A stretch of DNA of 64,000 nucleotides. Source: G025836975 sp040391135. Lineage in GTDB: Bacteria; Pseudomonadota; Gammaproteobacteria; Burkholderiales; Burkholderiaceae_B. Under the pieces are notes generated by a model. It saw only the letters and a list, made by a program, of their open reading frames with translations. It did not search any database and was not told the origin of the DNA. The position numbers were made by a program, and so were the translations under genes. This document shows positions 33,270 through 40,571 of this stretch, piece after piece. The stretch's first letter is position 1; every line of letters begins with the position of its first letter. The stretch is from assembly GCA_040391135.1 (NCBI GenBank), contig JBEBYL010000004.1:139355-203354 (forward strand), in the 5' to 3' direction.

Positions 33270-34178
33270 CTATCCTTCCGCCCGCGCCGCTTCGTTCGCC
33301 TCGATAACGATAGAGCGGGCAAGATTCAGATCGCGCCAGGCATCGGCCTTGTGCTGAGGGCGCATCAACAGCGAGGCTGGATGATGCGTGGCCACAAGCG
33401 GGATCTCTTGTCCGGCTTCGCTGCGCACGCGATGCACCTGTCCGCGCATAGCATCCAGGTCGGCCTCCGACCCCAGCAGAGCCTGTGCCGCCAGCCGTCC
33501 CAGGGTCAGGATCCGTCGCGGCTTCAGCAGCGCGATCTGCCGCTCCAGGTAGGGCCGGCAAGCGGCGATTTCGTCGGGCCTAGGCGTTCGATTGCCCAAA
33601 GGCCTGCATTTGATCAGATTGGTGAAGAACACCGGGGAATCGGGCCGCAGGCCGATGGACGCCAGCATCGCCGCCAGCAGGACACCCGCCTTGCCCTGGA
33701 AGGGCAGGCCTGCGCGGTCATCGAAGTCGCCGGGCGCCTCGCCGACGATCATCCACTCCGGCGAACTGGCTCCGGACCCGAATACGGTCTGGCTACGCCC
33801 AGTATGCAGTTCGCAGGCCCGGCATTCGGCAATATGCGCCTTCAACGCCTCCCAGTCGGTGGGCACCGGCATCGGCTCCGCCACCGCAGGCGGTGCACTT
33901 GTTTCGCTTGTGCGGACGGCAACCCGGCCGGCCAGCGCATCTCCGGCCCTGACCATGGGAGCGGCGGGCTTCATCCTGATCGGCTCGACCGCCTCGGCAG
34001 GCACCTGTTGAGCAGCCATGCCGGCCGGCGCCCGGGCTTTTCCAACTGGGACGCCGCTTGCGGAGCCGCTCGTAAAAGGCTCGGGATCGGCCACATAGCG
34101 GGCCAGCATGTGTTTGTCCAGGCCGATTTCCTGCAGCCAGGCCTGCTGCAAAGCACTGAGGGAGGGAGCCGTATTCAC
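33270..34178 (-). CDS. uracil-DNA glycosylase, iron-sulfur (family 4/5-like)
   Basis: This 302-residue enzyme removes uracil from DNA. The catalytic domain is C-terminal (about 105-295), with CRACELHTGR and KCRPLGNRTPRPDEIAACRPY supplying four cysteines for a [4Fe-4S] cluster. Active-site motifs are GEAPGDFDDRAGLPFQGKAG and HHPASLL. The N-terminal ~100 residues hold a short helix (LQQAWLQEIGLDKHMLARY) and a long Ala/Pro/Val linker, an extension seen in many betaproteobacterial homologues. It starts with GTG at 34178, overlapping the tsaB-rimI stop by four bases, so the two are translationally coupled. Confidence 0.93.
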   Translation of the reverse strand: MNTAPSLSALQQAWLQEIGLDKHMLARYVADPEPFTSGSASGVPVGKARAPAGMAAQQVPAEAVEPIRMKPAAPMVRAGDALAGRVAVRTSETSAPPAVAEPMPVPTDWEALKAHIAECRACELHTGRSQTVFGSGASSPEWMIVGEAPGDFDDRAGLPFQGKAGVLLAAMLASIGLRPDSPVFFTNLIKCRPLGNRTPRPDEIAACRPYLERQIALLKPRRILTLGRLAAQALLGSEADLDAMRGQVHRVRSEAGQEIPLVATHHPASLLMRPQHKADAWRDLNLARSIVIEANEAARAEG

Positions 34179-35437
34179 GGGTACTCTCCCGCCGGAGCGG
34201 CGGCAAGCGCCTTTTGCATCACACAGGCATCCTCACGGAGGCCCTGGGCCGCGGGATAGTAGTCCTTGCGCATGGCCAGCAGTTCGAAGCCCTTGCTTTT
34301 ATAAAATGCCAGCGCCTTCGCGTTCGACGGCCGGACTTCCAGAACCATTGCCGGCAAGCCTCGCAAACGGGCTTCGGTCTCGCAGTGCTGCAGCAGCAGT
34401 GTTCCTATGCCTTGCCTTTGGCCGTCGGGCGCCACGGCAATGACCAGTACATGCGCCACATCGGGGGCAAACATCACCATGCAGAACCCTACGGTGCGGC
34501 CCGCTTGCCTGGCCACCCAGGCGCCATAGCCGGCCTGCAGGCCGTCCGCGAAATTTCCCCTGGACCACGGAAACGACTGCACCTGCTGCTCTATGGCCGC
34601 AACCTCATCCAGATGTTCCGCCCGCATGTCTTCAAGAAAAGCCTGAATTCCGGGCGCTCTGGGATTCCCGCCCGCGCCCTGCTGGCGCTCCAGCGTGGTG
34701 TAGGCAACTTTGTCGCGCACGTACAAGGGAGCCGCCAGGTCAGGGGCGATCGCTTGCCCGGCATTCCAGGCGCGTAAAGCCAGGCGGGCGACGGCAGGGC
34801 CATCGGGACGCAGCGGCTCGCCGATCTCCAGCCATTCCTTGCCAGCCAGATCCTCGCTTAATTGCGGGTACGCCAGCAAGGCATCGCCCAGCACCCGTAT
34901 GGCGGGGCCGTCGCCAGGCGATGAGCGCAAACCCAGGAAGGCATGCTCCAGCCAGCGGCCTACTTGATCGGCACTCAGGAGGATGGGCGCCTGCGCGGGT
35001 TCCCATCCAGGCTCCTGCGCGCCTTCAACCACTCGATAAGCCGCCAGGTACACCTCGTCCATGCGCGCGTCCTGCACAAGAACATGTAACAAGCCCGGGC
35101 GCACAGGCGCGGGATCGCGCGCCGCGATCGCCAATAAGGAAGGTATTGGAATCACCGGTATGCCCAAGGCGAAAGCCATGCCTTGGGCTACGCCACAGGC
35201 CACCCGCAAACCGGTGAACCCGCCAGGTCCCTGGCCGAATGCCACCGCCGATAACTGGCCGCGGCCTATGCCCTGCTGGGCCAGCAGCCGGTCGACCATG
35301 GGCAACAGGCGCTCGGCATGCTCGGCGGTGGCGTCATGCTGAAGCGCATGAACGCGCACACCCCCGTCCGACTGCGTCAGCAGTGCCACGCCGCATAGGC
35401 TGGACGACGTTTCCAAAGCGAGAATAGATACAGTCAT
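34175..35437 (-). CDS. tsaB-rimI: TsaB-RimI fusion protein
   Basis: Two enzymes are fused in 420 residues. Residues 1 to about 255 are TsaB, the scaffold that works with TsaD and TsaE to put threonylcarbamoyl on A37 of ANN-decoding tRNAs; it has ILALETSSSLCGVAL and AVAFGQGPGGFTGLRVACG. Residues from about 268 are the GNAT enzyme RimI, which acetylates the N-terminus of ribosomal protein S18; it has VIAVAPDGQRQGIGTLLLQH and NAKALAFYKSKGFE. The linker is short (RQQGAGGNPRAP). The two genes are often neighbours, and fusion is known in some Burkholderiales. The start is ATG at 35437. Confidence 0.93.
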   Translation of the reverse strand: MTVSILALETSSSLCGVALLTQSDGGVRVHALQHDATAEHAERLLPMVDRLLAQQGIGRGQLSAVAFGQGPGGFTGLRVACGVAQGMAFALGIPVIPIPSLLAIAARDPAPVRPGLLHVLVQDARMDEVYLAAYRVVEGAQEPGWEPAQAPILLSADQVGRWLEHAFLGLRSSPGDGPAIRVLGDALLAYPQLSEDLAGKEWLEIGEPLRPDGPAVARLALRAWNAGQAIAPDLAAPLYVRDKVAYTTLERQQGAGGNPRAPGIQAFLEDMRAEHLDEVAAIEQQVQSFPWSRGNFADGLQAGYGAWVARQAGRTVGFCMVMFAPDVAHVLVIAVAPDGQRQGIGTLLLQHCETEARLRGLPAMVLEVRPSNAKALAFYKSKGFELLAMRKDYYPAAQGLREDACVMQKALAAAPAGEYP

Positions 35438-35801
35438 GCAGGCATTTTAAACGCAGCCCGGCGGAATTCCCGTTTGCCGGGAACATAAGGCATTCGGCGG
35501 GCAGACCGCTGATTTCTCATCGTTTAAAATTAGTACCGCTCTGCGGGCGTAAAGGCTAAAATGTGCTGTCTTAGCTTACGATTCCAATAAAAACCAGGAG
35601 ACGGCTATACACACTTCGCAGCAGATCGATACGGCAGCCTCGTCCAGTCACATAAACCCAGCCAAAAATGCATGGGCGCGATATCGCCACGCCGGCTTGG
35701 ACAGGACCTGAAATGTAATGCATATTCTACTAGACGCTTAATATGTAATATCTTGCTACGTCCCCTATACGGGTTAACTCTACCCTGTTACATTTTCCCC
35801 C
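35438..35801. other. 364-bp intergenic region upstream of risA
   Basis: No intact gene is seen. Three things stand out. A CCCGGC / GCCGGG inverted repeat lies near 35460. AGGAG (35596-35600) followed six bases later by an ATA-initiated frame (35607-35711, 34 codons) looks like a small gene whose start codon has changed from ATG. From about 35712 the DNA becomes AT-rich and carries ATGTAA repeats ahead of risA. Confidence 0.5.
35713..35796 (+). promoter_or_regulatory. candidate OmpR/RisA binding boxes upstream of risA
   Basis: ATGTAAT occurs at 35713-35719 and again at 35743-35749, 30 bases (about three helical turns) apart. TTACATTTT at 35788-35796 carries the reverse of the same core and resembles OmpR half-sites. 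They lie in an AT-rich tract directly before the risA start. Autoregulation is inference. Confidence 0.35.
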
Positions 35802-36536
35802 ATGAACACACAAAACCAATCCTTATCTCGCAAAATTCTTATCGTCGATGACGATCCACGGTTACGCGATTTGCTCCGCCGCTATCTATCGGAACAAGGT
35901 TTTAATGTATTTGTCGCCGAAGACGCCAAAGAAATGGGCAAATTGTGGCAGCGCGAGCACTTCGATCTGCTGGTCCTCGACCTTATGCTTCCCGGCGAAG
36001 ACGGGCTATCCATTTGCCGCCGCCTGCGTGGGGGGCACGACAACACGCCCATCATCATCCTGACCGCGAAGGCAGAAGAAATCGACCGCATCGTAGGCCT
36101 GGAAATGGGCGCGGACGACTATCTGTCCAAACCGTTCAATCCGCGCGAACTGCTTGCCCGCGTCAATGCCATCCTGCGCCGCCGCGGCACCGAAGAGCAT
36201 CCGGGCGCACCCAGCCAGGAAAACGAATCCATCGAATTCGGCCCTTACGTCCTGAATTTGTCCACCCGCACGCTCACGCGCAACAACGAGCAGGTTCCGA
36301 TCACCACGGGTGAATTCTCGGTCCTGAAGGTATTTGCGCGCCATCCCAAGATCCCCTTGTCCCGGGACAAGCTGATGGAACTTGCCCGGGGCCGCGAATA
36401 CGAGGCTTTCGACCGCAGCCTGGATGTCCAGATTTCCCGCTTGCGCAAGCTGGTCGAGCCCAATCCCTCCAAGCCGGTGTTCATTCAAACCGTCTGGGGC
36501 CTGGGCTATGTTTTCGTTCCCGATGGCGGCCATTGA
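35802..36536 (+). CDS. risA: OmpR-family response regulator RisA
   Basis: This 244-residue response regulator closely resembles Bordetella RisA and E. coli OmpR. The receiver domain has Asp16/Asp17 (IVDDDPRL), phospho-acceptor Asp60 (LVLDLMLPGEDG), Thr88 and Lys110 (DDYLSKPFNPREL). The C-terminal winged helix (about 145-240) binds DNA and ends VWGLGYVFVPDG. In Bordetella RisA influences stress resistance and virulence-related genes. The sensor kinase gene follows 25 bases downstream, so they form one operon. Candidate binding boxes lie just upstream. Confidence 0.93.
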   Translation: MNTQNQSLSRKILIVDDDPRLRDLLRRYLSEQGFNVFVAEDAKEMGKLWQREHFDLLVLDLMLPGEDGLSICRRLRGGHDNTPIIILTAKAEEIDRIVGLEMGADDYLSKPFNPRELLARVNAILRRRGTEEHPGAPSQENESIEFGPYVLNLSTRTLTRNNEQVPITTGEFSVLKVFARHPKIPLSRDKLMELARGREYEAFDRSLDVQISRLRKLVEPNPSKPVFIQTVWGLGYVFVPDGGH

Positions 36537-36561
36537 GTTCTTGCGGGCGTGATGCAGCGCC

Positions 36562-37962
36562 ATGGCCATATCGCCCCCGCAAAAGCCCAGAGCTAAAACC
36601 AAATCGCGCTTCCGTCTAGGTCTGTTCAGCCGCTCATTCCTGCTTCTGGCCGGTTTGATGCTGGTCAGCCTGGGCGCCTGGCTGCAGGTCTTCTTCAGCA
36701 TGGAGGAAGGTCCGCGCGCCACTCAGATGGCTCAACGCGTGACGACGGCGGTCAGCATTACGCGTTCCGCGCTGGTGTATGCGCCCACCAGCGTGCGCCC
36801 CGCCCTGCTTCTCGATCTGGCCACCAAGGAGAGCCTGCGGGTGCAGCCGCGCGAAGGGGCCGACGTGCTCGAGCCGCTGCCCAACTCCAACTACTGGAAT
36901 CACGTCGCCGCCGAAATCAAGGACCGCCTGGGGCCCGATACGCATGTCATGTGGACGGTGAACCAGGCACCCGGCATCTGGGTCAGCTTTGAAATCAATA
37001 ATGATCAGTACTGGCTGGTTTTCGATCGCGAACAGCTTGGGCTGACCGCCGGCGTCGAATGGTTCGGCTGGGGAGCCACGGCGCTGCTGCTGGCGCTGGT
37101 GGGCGCGGCGATCAGCGTCCGCTTCGTCAACCGGCCCCTGGCCCAGTTGGCCAAAGTCGCGCAACAGCTGGCGCGCGGCGAAACCCCCTCGCCGCTGCCC
37201 GAAAAGGGGCCGGCTGAAATCCGGGACATGAATATCGCCTTCAACCGCATGGCGCGCGATCTGCGCCAGACCGAGACCGATCGCGAGATCATGCTGGCGG
37301 GCATTTCGCATGATTTGCGCACGCCCTTGGCTCGCATGCGCCTGGAAATCGAAATGAGCAACGTCACCGATGAGGCGCGCCAAGCCATCGACGAAGACCT
37401 GGGCCAGATCGACCACAGCATCGGCCAGCTCATGGAATACGCCAGGCCCGCCGGCATCGTGCCTGAACAGGGTATAGACGTATCGTCGGTGCTGCGCGAG
37501 CTGTTCGAGCGCGAACGCATGCACACCGACTCCCTGGGTGGGGTGCTGACCGCCGACATCGAACCGAATCTGTACGCCAAGATCAGCGCGCACGATCTGA
37601 AACGCATCGTGAGCAACCTGATCGAGAACGCGCGCCGCTACGGCCGCACGCCTTCCGACGGACGGGCTTATATCGATCTGTCCGCAAAGCAGCAAGGCAA
37701 TATCCTGGCCATCGAAGTGCGGGACCGCGGCACGGGAATTGCCCCTACCGACGTTCAACGGCTGCTGAGGCCTTTTTCGCGCGGAGAATCCGCGCGTACC
37801 GGCGTCAGCGGAGCGGGCTTGGGGCTGGCCATTGTCGAGCGCCTGCTGGGGCAAGTGGGCGGACAACTGGAACTGATTTCCCACCCTCCGTCGGGCCTGG
37901 TTGCGCGCATCGAAATACCCAAGGTCCGCATCCGTAATTATCAGGCCGACAGCCAAGCCTGA
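36562..37962 (+). CDS. risS: sensor histidine kinase RisS (EnvZ-like)
   Basis: This 466-residue inner-membrane kinase is the expected partner of RisA. It has two membrane helices (about 24-46 and 170-190) enclosing a periplasmic sensor of about 120 residues, then a HAMP domain with FVNRPLAQLAKVAQQLARGE. The H-box GISHDLRTPLARMR contains the phosphorylated His250, the N-box is NLIENARRYGR, and the G-boxes include GAGLGLAIVERLL. All kinase motifs are intact, unlike Bordetella pertussis, where risS is reported to be a pseudogene. The ATG at 36562 lies 25 bases after risA. Confidence 0.92.
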   Translation: MAISPPQKPRAKTKSRFRLGLFSRSFLLLAGLMLVSLGAWLQVFFSMEEGPRATQMAQRVTTAVSITRSALVYAPTSVRPALLLDLATKESLRVQPREGADVLEPLPNSNYWNHVAAEIKDRLGPDTHVMWTVNQAPGIWVSFEINNDQYWLVFDREQLGLTAGVEWFGWGATALLLALVGAAISVRFVNRPLAQLAKVAQQLARGETPSPLPEKGPAEIRDMNIAFNRMARDLRQTETDREIMLAGISHDLRTPLARMRLEIEMSNVTDEARQAIDEDLGQIDHSIGQLMEYARPAGIVPEQGIDVSSVLRELFERERMHTDSLGGVLTADIEPNLYAKISAHDLKRIVSNLIENARRYGRTPSDGRAYIDLSAKQQGNILAIEVRDRGTGIAPTDVQRLLRPFSRGESARTGVSGAGLGLAIVERLLGQVGGQLELISHPPSGLVARIEIPKVRIRNYQADSQA

Positions 37963-38029
37963 TAGCGTAGAATTTAACGGTAAGGGCGCATGCGCCCGGC
38001 ACGTGTTTACACCAGACTTAGGAGCTCAG

Positions 38030-38578
38030 ATGAAAACTGTAGGCGATAAACTCGAACCCTTCAAGGTCGCCGGCGTCAAGCCCGGCTTCAATCAACCCGA
38101 AGAAAACGGTGTCTCGGCCTTCGAAGACATCACCGAAAGCTCGTTTCCCGGAAAATGGAAAGTCATTTATTTCTATCCCAAGGACTTCACCTTCGTATGC
38201 CCGACCGAGATCGTGGGCTTCAATAATCTGGCACAGGATTTCGAAGACCGCGATGCGGTGCTTATGGGCGGTTCCGTCGACAACGAGTTCGTCAAGCTGG
38301 CCTGGCGGCGCGAACATCCCGACCTGAACAAGCTGGGGCATTATCAGTTCGGCGATACCACCGGCGCCTTGATCGATCAGTTGGGCATACGCGAGAAAAC
38401 CGAAGGCGTGGCCCTGCGCGCCACCTTCATCGTCGACCCGGACAACGTCATTCAGCACGCCTCGGTCAACAATCTGAATGTCGGCCGCAACCCCGAGGAA
38501 ATCCTGCGTCTTCTGGACGGCCTGCAAACCGACGAGCTTTGCCCTTGCAATCGCTCGCTGGGCGGCGACACTCTGTAA
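38030..38578 (+). CDS. ahpC: alkyl hydroperoxide reductase AhpC-type peroxiredoxin
   Basis: This 182-residue peroxiredoxin reduces hydrogen peroxide and organic hydroperoxides. The peroxidatic Cys57 is in KDFTFVCPTE. The C-terminus DELCPCNRSLGG holds two cysteines (171 and 173), the arrangement of the AhpD-coupled AhpC subgroup rather than the AhpF-coupled one. The partner gene ahpD is directly downstream. ATG 38030 is preceded by AGGAG and matches the family start; the longer open frame begins inside risS. A 14-bp palindrome, GGGCGCATGCGCCC, lies at 37984-37997 in the leader. Confidence 0.95.
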   Translation: MKTVGDKLEPFKVAGVKPGFNQPEENGVSAFEDITESSFPGKWKVIYFYPKDFTFVCPTEIVGFNNLAQDFEDRDAVLMGGSVDNEFVKLAWRREHPDLNKLGHYQFGDTTGALIDQLGIREKTEGVALRATFIVDPDNVIQHASVNNLNVGRNPEEILRLLDGLQTDELCPCNRSLGGDTL

Positions 38579-38598
38579 AACGCGCCATCCCGCTATTC

Positions 38599-38620
38599 AG
38601 CCCGGTCCGCCGGGCTTTAT
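38599..38620 (+). terminator. weak hairpin between ahpC and ahpD
   Basis: AGCCCGG and CCGGGCT form a 7-bp stem with a 4-base loop, followed by a short TTTAT run. It could lower ahpD expression relative to ahpC or protect the ahpC message. Confidence 0.45.
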
Positions 38621-38661
38621 CGGCATAAGATAATAGGCAATTCCTTTTCTGGAAGGAAACT

Positions 38662-39180
38662 ATGGAATTTCTTGCATCCATCAAGGCAATGATTCCTGAT
38701 TGGGCCAAAGACATACGCCTGAACCTGGACGGCACCATTGCGCGCTCCTCGCTCAAGCCCGAAGACGCCATCGGGGTGGCGCTCGCCGCCGCCTATGCGG
38801 CGCGCAGCCCGGTACTGATCAGCGCATTCAAAGGCGGCCTGTCCCCGGAAGATGCAACCGGGGTCCTGACCGCCGCCGCGCTCATGGGAATGAACAACAC
38901 GTATTATCCCTATGTGGAGATGTCAGGCGACGAGCAATTGAAAACCTTGCCGGCTCAGTTGCGCATGAACGCCTACGCCAATCACGGCGGCGTCGACCAG
39001 AACCGTTTCGAGCTCTTCGCGCTGGGCGCATCCATTGTGGGCAAATGCCATTTTTGCGTCGGCTCGCACTACCAGAACCTGAAGAAGGCGGGCTATACGT
39101 CCGAGCAGCTACGCGACGTGGGCCGTATCGCCTCGGTGGTCAATGCGGCCGCGCTGGTCCTGGTGGCGGAAGGCAAGTAG
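38662..39180 (+). CDS. ahpD: alkylhydroperoxidase AhpD
   Basis: This 172-residue AhpD-fold protein regenerates AhpC, in the Mycobacterium system by shuttling electrons from lipoamide. The redox motif is KCHFCVGSHYQNL, with Cys129, Cys132 and His136 in the CxxCxxxH arrangement, and the N-terminal half has the helical DAIGVALAAAYAARSP segment. GGAAGGAA lies just before the ATG at 38662. It pairs with ahpC 83 bases upstream. Its physiological reductant in this organism cannot be read from the window. Confidence 0.95.
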   Translation: MEFLASIKAMIPDWAKDIRLNLDGTIARSSLKPEDAIGVALAAAYAARSPVLISAFKGGLSPEDATGVLTAAALMGMNNTYYPYVEMSGDEQLKTLPAQLRMNAYANHGGVDQNRFELFALGASIVGKCHFCVGSHYQNLKKAGYTSEQLRDVGRIASVVNAAALVLVAEGK

Positions 39181-39252
39181 CCGGCCGCAGCGGCAAGGGA
39201 ATGAATGGTGCGGGACAGCGAATGGGCGCGCCCGCCTCGTCCAACCGCCGTT

Positions 39253-39735
39253 TTATTTCGCCAGCAAGGCGACGACAGTCGCCGCAATGCCTTCCTTGCG
39301 CCCCAGATAGCCCAGGCCTTCGTTGGTCTTAGCCTTGATATTTACATCCTTAGCCGATATCCCCAGGTCGGCCGCCATATTACCGGCCATGGCCGCCGCA
39401 TGCGGCCCGATCTTGGGCGCTTGCGCATGCACGGTTGCATCGACGTTCACCACCTTCCAGCCGGCGTCCGCCACTTTCTGTACGGCGGCCCGCAATAGCA
39501 CACGGCTGTCCGCGCCCTTGTAGGCCGGGTCGGTGTCGGGAAAATGCCGGCCGATGTCGCCCAGGCCGGCCGCACCCAATATGGCGTCGGTCACGGCATG
39601 CAACAGCACATCGGCATCGGAATGGCCTAGCAGGCCATGCGTATGCGGTATGGCCACGCCGCCGATGATCAGCGGCCGGCCTTCCACCAGCGCATGCACA
39701 TCGAAGCCCTGCCCAACTCGAAATGGAAAACTCAT
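39253..39735 (-). CDS. ispF: 2-C-methyl-D-erythritol 2,4-cyclodiphosphate synthase IspF
   Basis: IspF cyclises CDP-methylerythritol 2-phosphate in the MEP route to isoprenoids. The 160-residue protein has the zinc ligands in GQGFDVHAL and GHSDADVLLHAV, the DIGRHFPDTDPAYKGADS loop, and the C-terminal INIKAKTNEGLGYLGRKEGI written here as NIKAKTNEGLGYLG. The start at 39735 gives the family N-terminus MSFPFRVGQGFD and is preferred over the longer open frame to 39798. It lies 69 bases downstream of ispD on the same strand, as is common. Confidence 0.97.
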   Translation of the reverse strand: MSFPFRVGQGFDVHALVEGRPLIIGGVAIPHTHGLLGHSDADVLLHAVTDAILGAAGLGDIGRHFPDTDPAYKGADSRVLLRAAVQKVADAGWKVVNVDATVHAQAPKIGPHAAAMAGNMAADLGISAKDVNIKAKTNEGLGYLGRKEGIAATVVALLAK

Positions 39736-39804
39736 TGCTACTCCTTGAAACCTGCAACCCGCGCCCTGTTTGACCGCGCATGGCGCGCAGCCGCCCACGG
39801 CGGC

Positions 39805-40554
39805 CTATAGCCATTTTTCCATCAGGCCAAAATCCTCCGGCCAGGTCACTTTGAAATTCTGTGCCGAGCCGGCTACCAGGCAGGGCGAATAGCCCGCCAG
39901 CTCCATGGCTGAAGCCTCGTCGGTAAGCGCGGCGCTGGACGCGCCGGCGGCTTGCAAGGCGCTTTGCAGGCGGCCGGCGGGAAACATCTGCGGCGTCTGG
40001 GCCAGCCACAAGCCCTGGCGGGCGACCGATCGATCCACCCGGGCCGGCGCCGCATGTCCTCCTGCCAAAGCGCCGCCGCCCGGCGCTTGCGTATCGCTCT
40101 GGTCCGCCAGTTTCACCGTATCGGCGACCGGCTGCGCCAATAGCCCGCCGGCCTGCCATTGCAGGCAGCAATCGATCAGCCTCTTGAGCGCCGGCGCCGG
40201 CAGGCCAGGACGGGCCGCATCGTGCACCAGCACCCAGTCATCCGGATCCGGCGCGGCATCCCGCAAGGCCGCCAACACGGTTTCCGCGCGGGACGGGCCG
40301 CCGCAAGGACGCCATACCGTGCGCGGCAGACCCGCCAGCGCGGACTCGGCCCATACGTCGTCCGCCGCCACCGCCACCCTGACTTGCGCGATGCGCTCGT
40401 CGGCCAGCATGGCGCGGACCGCCCAGCGCAGCATGGGTTCGCCCTTGAGCAAGCGATATTGCTTTGGCGTGGCTGCGCCGCCGGACAACCCAGGCTCCCG
40501 GGCGCGCGCGCCGATGCCGGCGGCGGGAATGATTGCAATCAGTTTCGTATGCAT
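39805..40554 (-). CDS. ispD: 2-C-methyl-D-erythritol 4-phosphate cytidylyltransferase IspD
   Basis: IspD makes CDP-methylerythritol from CTP and MEP. The 249-residue protein has the nucleotide-binding N-terminus AIIPAAGIGARAR and PKQYRLLKGEPML, the metal-site motif VLVHDAARPGLP, and WLAQTPQMFPAGRL with LTDEASAMELAG near the end. Between VADTVK and the WLAQTPQMF motif there is an extra Gly/Ala-rich stretch (QAPGGGALAGGHAAPARV) that most IspD proteins lack. Its ATG is only 17 bases from the divergent mfd ATG, so the promoters must lie inside the opposite gene. Confidence 0.95.
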   Translation of the reverse strand: MHTKLIAIIPAAGIGARAREPGLSGGAATPKQYRLLKGEPMLRWAVRAMLADERIAQVRVAVAADDVWAESALAGLPRTVWRPCGGPSRAETVLAALRDAAPDPDDWVLVHDAARPGLPAPALKRLIDCCLQWQAGGLLAQPVADTVKLADQSDTQAPGGGALAGGHAAPARVDRSVARQGLWLAQTPQMFPAGRLQSALQAAGASSAALTDEASAMELAGYSPCLVAGSAQNFKVTWPEDFGLMEKWL

Positions 40555-40571
40555 AAGAAAGGCATTTTATA

